A stretch of DNA of 17,380 nt from an uncultured Ruminococcus sp. (GCA_900543145.1 UQPZ01000019.1:1-17380), one strand, 5' to 3'. Shown: positions 1 to 7,897, counted from the first letter of the stretch. The notes: generated by a model from the letters alone, not told the origin. Program-made: numbers and translations.

Positions 1-118
1 CACAGATGAACTATCCGCTAACGACAATAAAACATCAGATCGAGAACTGTCACTTTCATTGCTCACAGATGAGCTATCCGCTAACGGCAATGAAACATCA
101 GATCGAGAACTGTCACTT
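1..118. repeat. 63-bp tandem repeat, two visible copies
   Basis: Copy one starts at 1 and copy two at 64. Over the first 55 bases they differ at only three positions, all A/G exchanges. The period of 63 is 21 codons, so it lies in frame inside the lipoprotein gene and encodes a Ser/Asp-rich unit. The array may continue to the left of the window. Copy number could vary between strains by slippage or recombination. Confidence 0.85.
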
Positions 119-210
119 ACATCACCGCACGAGGTCAGCGTTACCGAATTGATAATTGTAATAGATAAGCTCACTGCCTTTAAAAGCATACTGTTTGTCT
201 TTTTCGTAAT
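1..210 (-). CDS. Ser-rich repeat lipoprotein, partial, probable ATT start
   Basis: Seventy codons are open from 210 to the left edge, so the C-terminus lies outside the window. The N-terminus is Lys-rich (residues 3, 4, 11), followed by a hydrophobic stretch and a lipobox L-T-S-C with Cys28, so a lipid-anchored extracellular protein is expected. After the Cys comes a Ser/Asp-rich segment with two 21-residue repeat copies. A near-perfect AGGAGG (221-216) sits 5 nt upstream of an ATT codon at 210-208. The nearest ATG (189-187, residue 8) is 26 nt from the site, too far, and would drop the two N-terminal lysines. ATT initiation, or a mutated ATG, is therefore the best reading. The gene begins 26 nt after the anti-sigma-like gene stops, so it is probably the third gene of that operon. 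Function unknown; a surface sensor or effector of the sigma system is a guess. Confidence 0.7.
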   Translation of the reverse strand, partial: MTKKTNSMLLKAVSLSITIINSVTLTSCGDVSDSSRSDVSLPLADSSSVSNESDSSRSDVLLSLADSSSV

Positions 211-236
211 GTCGTCCTCCTTTTCTGTAATTCGCC

Positions 237-1076
237 TCAAACACTCTCCCACTCCTCGATCAAAGCTCCGATACTGTCGGTATAGGCAATTCTCATACGA
301 TCGTAGTAAAAATCGTCTATACCTTCCTTAGGATAAATACATTCCGCAGAATCCTCTGAAAGCGACGACCAGCCGTTATGAAATACGATCTCGCCGTCCT
401 CGGTAAATTCTATCTGAGGAGCATTCTCGAATACTATCCTGTATTCACTGCCCTCCTGCTTCATAGGCAGCAGATAGCTGCCGCCCTTATTCATCAGATA
501 CGGGGTCTTTGACGTTATCTTTATTTTCTTTGATATCCGCTTTTCGCTGTTTCCCCGACAGATCACATTGCCGACAGCTAAAGTATACTCGCAGTAATCG
601 CTCCTTTTATCTGCTTCGGTAACTGTACAGTCAATAAAGAACTCCGTTTCCTCAAGAACCCTTTCTTCTACAAAGTAATCGCCGCCGCTGTACTTATAGT
701 TCTTATAGCTCTTGTTGCTGCTGTACGCAAAGCTCAGTGACTCAAAGCTTGTTTTTGCTATTTCCTTATGTTCTCCTCCGGAATTATATGGAATGTTTAT
801 ATCGGCGGCAGGGTTTGTGAATATTTTAACCCCAAAAACAATTACAGCTATACAAGCCGCCGCATAGAGCCATTTCAGCGGCTTTTTCCTCCTGCTGCGA
901 GAAGCTGTTTCTATGACGCTCTTTTTATCCGATCTAATATCCTTTGGCGGATCATATCTTTTTTCCGCCGTTTCCTTGTCCGTACTTTCCTTTATCCTGC
1001 CCCATAATTTTTCCATATCGGGAGCAGTATTCTCCACATATTCATCGTAAAGTTGTTTCAGGTTTTTTTCGTTCAT
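237..1076 (-). CDS. membrane-bound anti-sigma-like protein
   Basis: A protein of 279 residues. Residues 1-65 are charged and should be cytoplasmic. Residues about 68-86 form one transmembrane helix preceded by an Arg-Arg-Lys-Lys stop. The remaining 190 or so residues should lie outside and contain a G-G-S-Y-L-L-P stretch. The ATG at 1076 overlaps the sigma factor's TGA as ATGA, indicating translational coupling; a longer frame upstream exists but lies inside the sigma gene. Topology and coupling to an ECF sigma gene are those of anti-sigma factors, which hold sigma at the membrane until a signal arrives. No HxxxCxxC zinc motif is seen in the N-terminus, so assignment rests on context and topology rather than on a recognised domain. 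Confidence 0.7.
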   Translation of the reverse strand: MNEKNLKQLYDEYVENTAPDMEKLWGRIKESTDKETAEKRYDPPKDIRSDKKSVIETASRSRRKKPLKWLYAAACIAVIVFGVKIFTNPAADINIPYNSGGEHKEIAKTSFESLSFAYSSNKSYKNYKYSGGDYFVEERVLEETEFFIDCTVTEADKRSDYCEYTLAVGNVICRGNSEKRISKKIKITSKTPYLMNKGGSYLLPMKQEGSEYRIVFENAPQIEFTEDGEIVFHNGWSSLSEDSAECIYPKEGIDDFYYDRMRIAYTDSIGALIEEWESV

Positions 1077-1624
1077 AATGCCGCTCCCTCCTTCACAAAT
1101 TTTCTCAGCTTGTGTATCGCCCTGCTGTATTTCCATGTGACGGAGCCTAACGGCTTATGCATTATCTCTGAAATTTCTCTGAACGTAAGCTCAAGCCCTA
1201 TATGAAGGTTTACTATCTCACGTTCCGGTTCCGAAAGCAGATCCATTGCTTCACCGAAGGACATAACACTTTCAGCTGTTTCGTCAGTGCGCTTCTTATC
1301 CGGTATACTTTCTTTCAGTCCGTTTTCCTCTTCGTCCAGCGCAAAAACCGTTCTGTTTCTCTTTTTCAGGAAATCCGCCGCCATATTGTGAGCGATAGTT
1401 ACAAGCCAGCGCTTGTGCCCGTTTCCCATACGGTAATATTCAGCCTTCTGCCAAAGCCGCAAAAAGAAATCTGATGTAAGATCCTCAGCGTCCTGAGGAC
1501 TTCTGACAATATTAACGAACGTTTTGTATATGTACTTTCCGTAATCCTCATATACAGCCCTGAGTCCGTCAGTATCGCCTTTCAGAATCAGCTCCATTCT
1601 GAAATCGAATTCCTTATCGGTCAT
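1073..1624 (-). CDS. ECF-type RNA polymerase sigma factor
   Basis: A protein of 183 residues, the usual size of ECF (group 4) sigma factors. Region 2 spans about residues 22-90 and includes the core-binding and -10 recognition stretch (QDAEDLTSDFFLRLW, then KRWLVTIAHNMAADFLKKR). Region 4 spans about 123-177 with the helix-turn-helix (LTFREISEIMHKPLGSVTWK). The linker (about 91-120) is acidic. It directs RNA polymerase to a small regulon, probably controlled by the anti-sigma-like protein encoded immediately downstream with a 4-base overlap. The ribosome site is weak (GAAGGGTG, 1639-1632). The AT-rich upstream region has no convincing housekeeping promoter, which would fit autoregulation, but this is inference. 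The regulon cannot be told from this window. Confidence 0.9.
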   Translation of the reverse strand: MTDKEFDFRMELILKGDTDGLRAVYEDYGKYIYKTFVNIVRSPQDAEDLTSDFFLRLWQKAEYYRMGNGHKRWLVTIAHNMAADFLKKRNRTVFALDEEENGLKESIPDKKRTDETAESVMSFGEAMDLLSEPEREIVNLHIGLELTFREISEIMHKPLGSVTWKYSRAIHKLRKFVKEGAAL

Positions 1625-1732
1625 AGCTTCACACCCTTCGATATTTTATATACGATCTGCCCCTGTCATATTTATTGGGCAATAATACACAAAATATAAT
1701 TTTATTTTTTGTTAATTTTATACAAACTCCTG

Positions 1733-1762
1733 CTTTTATAAATAAAGGCGGTCAACCCGCCT
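1733..1762 (-). terminator. intrinsic terminator of the envelope-lipid operon
   Basis: On the minus strand AGGCGG pairs with CCGCCT across a 5-nt loop (1762-1746), followed by a T-rich tail (TTATTTAT). It lies 13 bases after the stop of the 141-residue gene and separates that operon from the sigma operon. Confidence 0.75.
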
Positions 1763-1774
1763 ATGATACTGATA

Positions 1775-2200
1775 TTATTTTCTTCCTGGCTTTAATCTGT
1801 CCTCGGCTATCTTTATTGAAACGTCGTAAAAGGATATGACATTATCCTCAGGCCCGTTTCTGATACGCCTCAATACCTTATTGATCGGATACATTGCATT
1901 TTTTTCGTCCTTTTTCAGATAAGGGACGCCGTCCTCTTCGGCTGCCCAGCTATATCCGCACTCTTCAAGCCTGCACCGCAGCAGTACCTGCCCCAGATAA
2001 ACGCCGAAAATTACCGCTGCGTTCCATATATATTTATCGCTTGCTTCCCCGCTCGCCGCATATCTGCTTTGTCCGTCAAGCAGCTGTTCGAGGGAAAGTA
2101 TGCTGTCGGGAGTATAGTCAAGCGTCCAGCCCCCTGATGCAGCGACCTTTACCGCCTTACGGCATATCTCCGCAATACTTATACCGTTACCGCTGTTCAT
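1775..2200 (-). CDS. unknown cytosolic protein, last gene of the operon
   Basis: A protein of 141 residues with no signal peptide or membrane helix. Notable stretches are GVYLGQVLL (66-74), an Asn/Pro-Lys-Val-Arg-Arg-Ile-Arg-Asn-Gly-Pro-Glu-Asp segment (101-119) and VISFY (121-125). That order resembles small uncharacterised bacterial proteins with a GxYxGxV helix followed by an NGxED-xxxFY tail, but I cannot name a family with confidence. The GGAGG ribosome site sits right at the pullulanase stop codon and the genes are 13 nt apart, so translation is probably linked to the pullulanase. A terminator follows directly. Function unknown. Confidence 0.8.
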   Translation of the reverse strand: MNSGNGISIAEICRKAVKVAASGGWTLDYTPDSILSLEQLLDGQSRYAASGEASDKYIWNAAVIFGVYLGQVLLRCRLEECGYSWAAEEDGVPYLKKDEKNAMYPINKVLRRIRNGPEDNVISFYDVSIKIAEDRLKPGRK

Positions 2201-2213
2201 TTCGGCCGCCTCC

Positions 2214-4175
2214 TCAGTCCTTTATTCCCTTAAATACCATTGCCGATATCGGCGGAATATTTACGTTTCCCCTTATAGGGAACTTATTCATTTTTCCCTG
2301 CTCGTTCAGCCTGGTATAGAATCTGCCCTCAGGCAGAACAAGATTTCTTTTATCATGATACGGATTAAACGCCGCTATAAGACACGTTTCATCATTTTCA
2401 AGCTTAAAAACAACAAAGTTATCATCGCCGGTATCGAGAAATTTAAGATATTTACCTATCTCGTCCTTTGTCCTGAGCCTGAAAAGCGGATTGTTTTTTC
2501 TTACTCGTATAAGCGCCTTATAATAATTGAATACATCTATATTTTCCAGCTTTTCGTTCCATTTTACCGAATTTGTATGATCGGGGGCATTATAGCTGTC
2601 ATGGCTGTATATGTTAACTTCGTCTGGCTGTTCCCCCTCCGAAAGAAGCCTCGGCTTTGAGCGCAGAAAATCCTGACCGAGCTGTAAAAAAGGAACTCCC
2701 TGCGCCAGAATTATTACTGCCGCCGCAAGCTTATCCATTTTTATCCTATCATCTCTGGAATTGTGCTTAGCCGAGATCGCAAGCTTATCCCATAGCGTAT
2801 GATTATCATGAGCCTCGCAGTAATTTATCGCCTGCGACGGCTCAAACGCCCAGCATGCCTCAGGCGATAGGTTATTTATCTGCCAATGAGGAACAGAGCC
2901 GGCAATTCCTCTTTTAAGAGTATATACAGCGTTTACATTGCCGTTTACAAAGCCCTTGTCATAAGGATTAAATGTTCCTCCCTTAACTGCGTCCCGTATA
3001 TTGTCATTGAAAAGTCCGACGCTTCCGAATTTATAGGAATTCCATTTGTAAGCGAGCTTATCTGCCGAAATGGGAGATTCCCCTCCTGTCCAGCCCTCCC
3101 CGTACATAAGCAGGGCAGGGTCGAATTTATTAAGCTCCTCTCTGATCATATTGACCGTTTCAATATCGTGCAGCCCCATAAGATCAAAGCGGAAGCCATC
3201 AAGCTTATATTCCGACGCCAGAAATTTAAGCGAATTTATCATAAATTTTCTGTACATAATATGATCCGACGCAGTTTCGTTGCCGCAGCCGGAGCCGTTT
3301 GAAAATCCGCCCTTATTATTCAGACGGTGATAATAATACGGAAAGCTTTTATGAAATGAAGATTTTTCGGCAAAATAGGTGTGATTGTAAACAACGTCCA
3401 TAATTACGCCTATCCCGTTTTTATGAAGAGCCATTACAAGCTGCTTGAACTCGCTTATTCGCTTTGCCGGATTCTCAGGATCGGAAGAATAAGATCCCTC
3501 CAGGCAGTTATAATTCAAGGGATCGTAACCCCAGTTATACTGTGCCTTATACGGCTTGCTTTCATCGACAGTAGCATAATCAAAAACCGGCAGCAGCTGA
3601 ACGTGAGTTATTCCAAGCTCCTTCAGATGATCAAGACAGGTAGAAGCCTCCTTGTACTTCGTTCCTGTGCGTGTAAACGCAGTAAACTTTCCTCTCTCCT
3701 GCCATTCTATACCGCTTGTTTCGTCAATTGAAAAATCCCTGACATGACATTCGTAAATAACCGCATCGCATATGCTTTCACAGCGGGGCCTTGAAACCCT
3801 GTCCCAGCCGTAAGGGTCGGTCTTATGCATATCAAGAATACAGCCGCGCTTGCCGTTAATGCCGCAGGCCTTGGCATATATATCTATAGTTTCGTATTTA
3901 TCCCTGTTGTCAAATTCATATGTGTAGGTATAAAAAACGCCCTCGGCGATCCTGAGCAGCTCTACGAACCATACTCCGTGCCAATGGCGTTCCATAGGCA
4001 GAGTTTCTATCAGATTATCGCCGTCCCCGTCAGTATAAAGATTAAGGTATACCGCCGTAGCCAAAGGAGACCAAGTTCTGAACTGGGTCTTTCCATCTTG
4101 GAATACAACTCCAAGATCATCTCCGTCATATGCGTTATCCCTGTCAAACTGCCGGTAATCTGTTATATTGTACAT
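2214..4175 (-). CDS. pulA: type I pullulanase (alpha-glucan debranching enzyme)
   Basis: A GH13 protein of 653 residues that hydrolyses alpha-1,6 branches of glycogen, pullulan or limit dextrins. An N-terminal CBM48-like beta domain (about 20-110) precedes the catalytic barrel. The pullulanase signature YNWGYDPLNY is at 213-222. GH13 conserved regions are all present: I, DVVYNH 260-265; II, DGFRFDLMG 326-334 with nucleophile D331; III, MYGEGW with acid/base E360; IV, EAHDNH with D457. A C-terminal beta domain ends the protein. There is no signal peptide, so it should act in the cytosol on stored glycogen or imported oligosaccharides. The start has AAGGGG 8 nt upstream. It lies 29 nt after psd in the same operon, an unusual partner for phospholipid genes. 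Confidence 0.95.
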   Translation of the reverse strand: MYNITDYRQFDRDNAYDGDDLGVVFQDGKTQFRTWSPLATAVYLNLYTDGDGDNLIETLPMERHWHGVWFVELLRIAEGVFYTYTYEFDNRDKYETIDIYAKACGINGKRGCILDMHKTDPYGWDRVSRPRCESICDAVIYECHVRDFSIDETSGIEWQERGKFTAFTRTGTKYKEASTCLDHLKELGITHVQLLPVFDYATVDESKPYKAQYNWGYDPLNYNCLEGSYSSDPENPAKRISEFKQLVMALHKNGIGVIMDVVYNHTYFAEKSSFHKSFPYYYHRLNNKGGFSNGSGCGNETASDHIMYRKFMINSLKFLASEYKLDGFRFDLMGLHDIETVNMIREELNKFDPALLMYGEGWTGGESPISADKLAYKWNSYKFGSVGLFNDNIRDAVKGGTFNPYDKGFVNGNVNAVYTLKRGIAGSVPHWQINNLSPEACWAFEPSQAINYCEAHDNHTLWDKLAISAKHNSRDDRIKMDKLAAAVIILAQGVPFLQLGQDFLRSKPRLLSEGEQPDEVNIYSHDSYNAPDHTNSVKWNEKLENIDVFNYYKALIRVRKNNPLFRLRTKDEIGKYLKFLDTGDDNFVVFKLENDETCLIAAFNPYHDKRNLVLPEGRFYTRLNEQGKMNKFPIRGNVNIPPISAMVFKGIKD

Positions 4176-4204
4176 CTGCCATGCCCCTTGTTTATATATT
4201 TAAA

Positions 4205-5074
4205 TTATTCAGCCGATACTCCCAAGGCTTCACCCAGCCTCACCTTCGTTTCAAAGCCCTCTTTTGTATTCTTTATAAGATCTCCGCATACGCTTACCTT
4301 ACCTTTTTCCAGAAGAAGTATTACAGTTGAGCCGCCGAATTCAAAAAAGCCCTTTTCCTCCCCCCTTGAAACTGTTTTGGTTTCAGGGTGAGAGTTGGTG
4401 ATCTTTCCTACCATTGTTGCCCCGACCTCCATCTGGATAATATCGCCGAAGCGCTCTGTCCTTATCATACAGTATTCTCTGGAGTTTTCCTTGTATACCG
4501 GAATATACCGATTGACAACGGGATTTACCGTATGAAGCATTCCTTCTATATGCCTGTTATGACTTTTGATTCCGTCAGCGCAGTAGCTGTAACGGTGATA
4601 GTCGTCAACGGAAAGCCGTATTATAAGCGCAGTTCCTCCGTTATACCTTTCCGCCAGCCTGCTGTCCCGCAGCAGCGAGGCTGCCGTATAAACCGAATTT
4701 TTTACAACAAACATACTTGAATTGGTTATCTCATAGGCTGAGACTTTTCCGTCACAGGGCGAAATAAGAACGTTATCGTCAAGAGTTATCCAACGCTTCC
4801 CCGGCTTCAGCTTCCTTGTAAAAAAGTCATTGAACGACGAATACATCCTCTCCTCGTATTCAGCCATATCAATATTGTTTTTCTCGGCAAAGGTAATCGC
4901 CGCACCTGCCGAAAGCCTGCTTGAAAGTATAACCCTTGAACATTTTGAGAATATCGGAAGCGCCAGAAACTTCATAAGCGCCCTGCCTAAAGCCGACGAA
5001 TAAGCGTCTGCAAGAAACTTGTCCTGCTTCGTTGTTTTTTCATACTCGTTTCCGTGTCTGTCGCGGTATTTCAC
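4205..5074 (-). CDS. psd: phosphatidylserine decarboxylase proenzyme
   Basis: A protein of 289 residues that converts phosphatidylserine to phosphatidylethanolamine at the membrane. Family marks: FNDFFTRKLKPG (81-92), SPCDGK (105-110), LSVDDYHRY (154-162) and the self-cleavage site FGGST with Gly248-Ser249. Known chemistry of the family makes Ser249 the pyruvoyl group of the small alpha subunit; Asp108 and His160 match the other members of the usual Asp-His-Ser triad. The tripeptide is GGST rather than the LGST of enterobacteria. The start is GTG (5074-5072) with GGAGG 8 nt upstream. It follows pssA by 18 nt, so substrate-making and substrate-using enzymes are co-expressed. Confidence 0.95.
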   Translation of the reverse strand: MKYRDRHGNEYEKTTKQDKFLADAYSSALGRALMKFLALPIFSKCSRVILSSRLSAGAAITFAEKNNIDMAEYEERMYSSFNDFFTRKLKPGKRWITLDDNVLISPCDGKVSAYEITNSSMFVVKNSVYTAASLLRDSRLAERYNGGTALIIRLSVDDYHRYSYCADGIKSHNRHIEGMLHTVNPVVNRYIPVYKENSREYCMIRTERFGDIIQMEVGATMVGKITNSHPETKTVSRGEEKGFFEFGGSTVILLLEKGKVSVCGDLIKNTKEGFETKVRLGEALGVSAE

Positions 5075-5092
5075 AGCTTTGACCTCCTCAGG

Positions 5093-5722
5093 CTATATTA
5101 TATGGTTGAATTTCAGATACCCGATAAGAATTATAGCTCCCATTGTAAACAAAATAAGTATACCCTTAAGGGACAGCTTTTTAACGTTTATATTAAGTAC
5201 AAAAAGTATAGATATAAGTATCATGAAGCCCTGAAAAACGTACGGAAAATATCTGTGGGGAATATTCTGCCTGCCCAGATAAAGCAGCGGAAGAATTATA
5301 GCTACGGTCGTTACCGGAAGCCCCTGGTACTGCTTTCTAAGCTCGCTTGTCTGACGCTGACGCTCCTCCTCCATTACATTGAAGTAGCCAAGTCTGATTA
5401 CAGCGCCCAGAACGATCATAACTGCCGACAGAAGTCCGAGTCCGTTGTTAAAGCCGTAATGATAGCCTATCACTGCCGGAAAAACTCCGAAGCATACAAG
5501 ATCGCAGAGCGAATCTATCTGGATTCCGAATACCTTTTCATGATCTGTTCTGTTTTTCATTGACCGTGCTATCTTTCCGTCGAACAGGTCGCATATACCT
5601 GACAGCAGCAGACATAGAAACGCTATGGATTCATGTCCCTCAAAAACCTGCGTTATACCGAAAACCGACGACGCAAGTCCTATATACGTCAGAATTACGG
5701 AATAATTATAGAAACCAATCAT
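5093..5722 (-). CDS. pssA: CDP-diacylglycerol-serine O-phosphatidyltransferase
   Basis: A multi-pass membrane protein of 209 residues that makes phosphatidylserine from CDP-diacylglycerol and serine. The CDP-alcohol phosphatidyltransferase motif is present: Asp45, Asp48-Gly49, Ala52-Arg53, Gly66, Asp70 and Asp74. The Arg53-Gly66 gap is 12 residues, longer than the 8-9 in the family consensus, because of a charged insert (KNRTDHEK). Its product is the substrate of the decarboxylase encoded 18 nt downstream, which supports serine as the alcohol over glycerol or inositol. AAGGAG lies 8 nt before the ATG. It follows the flippase-like gene by 43 nt. Confidence 0.93.
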   Translation of the reverse strand: MIGFYNYSVILTYIGLASSVFGITQVFEGHESIAFLCLLLSGICDLFDGKIARSMKNRTDHEKVFGIQIDSLCDLVCFGVFPAVIGYHYGFNNGLGLLSAVMIVLGAVIRLGYFNVMEEERQRQTSELRKQYQGLPVTTVAIILPLLYLGRQNIPHRYFPYVFQGFMILISILFVLNINVKKLSLKGILILFTMGAIILIGYLKFNHII

Positions 5723-5765
5723 TTTTAAAACTCCTTATTTTTTCAGGCATAAATGCCGTATCCTT

Positions 5766-6827
5766 TTACCTGTTCCCGTCCTTTTCATGTTCCTCTGCGG
5801 CGCTCTTTCGCATACATAGAATATGAGCCGCAAACGTAACTGCCGCACTCATAATTAGCAGGCAGTAAAAGCTAAGACCTCTGCTCAGCAGCATTCCCGA
5901 GCGCACATATCCGTCGGAAAAGATCCCGCTGAACATTACGATAAAGCAAGCCTCCGTTATACCGGCAGCTCCCGGAAGAGGCAGCATTTCAACAGTGATC
6001 GAGATCATTGTCTGTATGGCTATTATTCCTATAAAACCCGTTCCCGATAAGCCGTAGGATCTATAAACAACATACGTTACTGTCAGCAGAAAAAGTCTCT
6101 GCACCGCAGTTATTAGAAATATATTGACTATCGCCCTTACGTTATTCTTGATATATTCTGCGCCCTTAATATAGTTATCACAGACACGGTCTATTTTGTT
6201 CAAATACTTCTCATTGTTTTTCTGTTTGAGAAAATGTATCCTGCAAAGGAAATTGATAATTTTTATACCTGCCGACCTTGCCCACATCGGTCTGAAAAAG
6301 ATAAATACCAATCCTCCGATATACGCAAGATTCAGAATAAAGCCTATTATAAGAAGCCACATCCAGCTTCCCACATGTTCCACAACAAAGCTGTGCCTGA
6401 AAATAAAGAACAATACCCCGAATATAACAAGAACCGCCTTGTATGCGACCGTAACAACAAGCATTATAAGCGACGAAAAACCAATCTTTATCCCGTCCTT
6501 TTTCATGTAAAAGACCTGAGCCGGCTGCCCTCCCGATGACGACGGAGTGATACAGCTGTAGAAAAAGCCTATAAAGCTGTATTTCAGGCATCTGTAAAAC
6601 GGAGTTCTGTCGCCGAACATTGTAAGCATATATTTGAAAATAACCGATTCACCGCTGACAAACAGGAATACGCACAGTACTCCCGCCGCAAGCCACTTCT
6701 TATCCGCACGGTGAAGATCGGCAAGTATTATTTTCAAGTCGGTATCGCCGAACAGCAGTCTGAAGGTAAGAAAGCCTATAACTGCGATAAATAGAATATT
6801 AAGAGCATAACTCAGGGTTTTCTTCAA
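5766..6827 (-). CDS. flippase-like integral membrane protein (UPF0104 / LPG-synthase membrane region)
   Basis: A protein of 353 residues with about eight hydrophobic helices. It carries the family's two conserved loops, TPSSSGGQPAQ (94-104) and LPLPGAAGITE (282-292). It matches the membrane half of MprF-type lysylphosphatidylglycerol synthases but lacks the C-terminal aminoacyltransferase domain. Lone proteins of this type are generally thought to move lipids or lipid-linked intermediates across the membrane; substrate is unknown. Co-transcription with pssA and psd suggests a phospholipid, while the MraY-like gene upstream suggests a polyprenyl-linked cargo. The start is TTG (6827-6825) with GGAGG 7 nt upstream; no ATG competes. 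A 122-nt gap separates it from the preceding gene. Confidence 0.88.
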   Translation of the reverse strand: MKKTLSYALNILFIAVIGFLTFRLLFGDTDLKIILADLHRADKKWLAAGVLCVFLFVSGESVIFKYMLTMFGDRTPFYRCLKYSFIGFFYSCITPSSSGGQPAQVFYMKKDGIKIGFSSLIMLVVTVAYKAVLVIFGVLFFIFRHSFVVEHVGSWMWLLIIGFILNLAYIGGLVFIFFRPMWARSAGIKIINFLCRIHFLKQKNNEKYLNKIDRVCDNYIKGAEYIKNNVRAIVNIFLITAVQRLFLLTVTYVVYRSYGLSGTGFIGIIAIQTMISITVEMLPLPGAAGITEACFIVMFSGIFSDGYVRSGMLLSRGLSFYCLLIMSAAVTFAAHILCMRKSAAEEHEKDGNR

Positions 6828-6949
6828 CCTTTTACCTCCGTTTCGTTAACCGTGCAGCACCAGCCGCAGCGGCTTATTCCTTTGCTTTTCACACATAATT
6901 ATAAACTGAATATAAAAATAAAAATCAGATATTTATCTTAAATAAATCT
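6828..6949. other. intergenic gap inside the operon
   Basis: A gap of 122 nt between the MraY-like and flippase-like genes. The minus strand has a TATAAT (6904-6899) but no good -35 at 16-18 nt, so a second internal promoter is possible but weak. A GC-rich palindrome AGCCGCAGCGGCT (6862-6874) is not followed by a T run on the minus strand. An AT-only hairpin near 6931-6947 is too weak to stop transcription. I read the operon as continuous across this gap. Confidence 0.4.
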
Positions 6950-7897
6950 TTAGAAAAAATACAGCGCAGCAAGTGAAACAATTATCTGGACGATAGTAAA
7001 TCTGAATACTACCTGGGTATCGGACCAGCCCTTGTTTTTTCTCATGTGATCGTGGAGCGGAGTCCTGATATTTTCCATAAACCTTTTCATTCCTAGAAAA
7101 CGCCTGAAGGAAAGCTTCATAAGTCCCAGCCCTCCGTCAATTATCAGAACGATACATAACGGGATAAAGAGCAGAGGTCTGCCTGTCTTTAAAGCGCAGA
7201 CAGCAAGAAAAACGCCCATTGCCCTAGAGCCGGCATCGCCCATAAGCAATTTGCTGGGCGAACAGTTGAACCAGAGATAGGCAAAAGCAGCCGAAAGCAT
7301 TACTACGCAGACAAGCCTGAAGCCCGAACCTACAGATACCGCCATAAACGAATAAAGCGAAACGCAGAAAAGAGAACCGCATAAGCCGTCTACTCCGTCA
7401 GAGCAGTTGGTTACATTTATACTTGCCCATACGAGAATTACTCCAAGTATACCGAAAACAATTACCGGCAGCTCGAAGCTGTGCCCGAATATACTTATTT
7501 CCGTCCCGTTATGGTATATATAATCGGCTGAGATACCGACTGCGATCAGGAAATCAAGAATACCCTTTTTAAGCTCTCCCCACGGCTTCTCGGCGGCGTC
7601 ATCCAGAAAGCCTGTAAGCATTGCGGCATAAATAAGTACAAGATATAAAAGCAGCTCCGTGTTCAGAGGTACAAAAAGAGCCGTACACAGAGTAAATGCG
7701 GTTATAAGAATAACTCCCGCTCCTCTGGGTTTTCCCTCTGAAAGTGCGCCGTTTACCGCAAACTGCCTGCCCTGATCCTTGGGAAGCACACGCATAAAAT
7801 ATTTAAGAGCAAATAAGGCTATAAAAAAAGTGCCGAGTACCGTTATAAGCATTGCAGTCTTATAAAAACCGGAGCCGTCAATAAGATTTATCAGCAT
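6950..7897 (-). CDS. MraY-like phospho-N-acetylmuramoyl-pentapeptide-transferase family protein
   Basis: A protein of 315 residues with about ten membrane helices. The family transfers a sugar-1-phosphate from a UDP-sugar to a polyprenyl phosphate. Motifs: GKPRGAG (55-61), GFLDDAAE with Asp99-Asp100, TNCSDGVDGL (163-172), MGDAGSRAMG with Asp221, and TPLHDHMRKNKGWSDTQ (279-295). The TNxSDGxDGL and PLHxH-KGWSD patterns favour MraY over WecA/TagO types, whose corresponding motif reads NxxDGLDGL. The third His cluster reads HDH instead of the usual HHH. There are no other mur or division genes nearby, so this may be a second copy rather than the dcw-cluster MraY. The ATG has AAGGA about 12 nt upstream. 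It heads the operon and has its own promoter. Confidence 0.85.
   Translation of the reverse strand: MLINLIDGSGFYKTAMLITVLGTFFIALFALKYFMRVLPKDQGRQFAVNGALSEGKPRGAGVILITAFTLCTALFVPLNTELLLYLVLIYAAMLTGFLDDAAEKPWGELKKGILDFLIAVGISADYIYHNGTEISIFGHSFELPVIVFGILGVILVWASINVTNCSDGVDGLCGSLFCVSLYSFMAVSVGSGFRLVCVVMLSAAFAYLWFNCSPSKLLMGDAGSRAMGVFLAVCALKTGRPLLFIPLCIVLIIDGGLGLMKLSFRRFLGMKRFMENIRTPLHDHMRKNKGWSDTQVVFRFTIVQIIVSLAALYFF

Noticed and set aside
1..118. The 63-bp repeat as a CRISPR array
   Set aside because: There is no repeat-spacer alternation; the unit is in frame with an open reading frame and encodes a Ser-rich peptide.
3825..4391. A plus-strand frame of 188 codons, and other long plus-strand frames at 1894-2319, 2886-3302 and 5054-5563
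   Set aside because: They lie opposite well-supported pulA, psd, pssA and hypothetical genes, lack ribosome sites and show no protein-like composition.
5746..5757. GGCATAAATGCC between the flippase-like gene and pssA as a terminator
   Set aside because: Only a 4-bp stem with no T tract on the minus strand.
6211..6591. A minus-strand frame of 126 codons
   Set aside because: Lies inside the flippase-like gene in another frame with no ribosome site.
6862..6874. GC-rich palindrome AGCCGCAGCGGCT as an operon terminator
   Set aside because: No T run follows on the minus strand, the only direction in which genes are read here, and the stem is only 5 bp.
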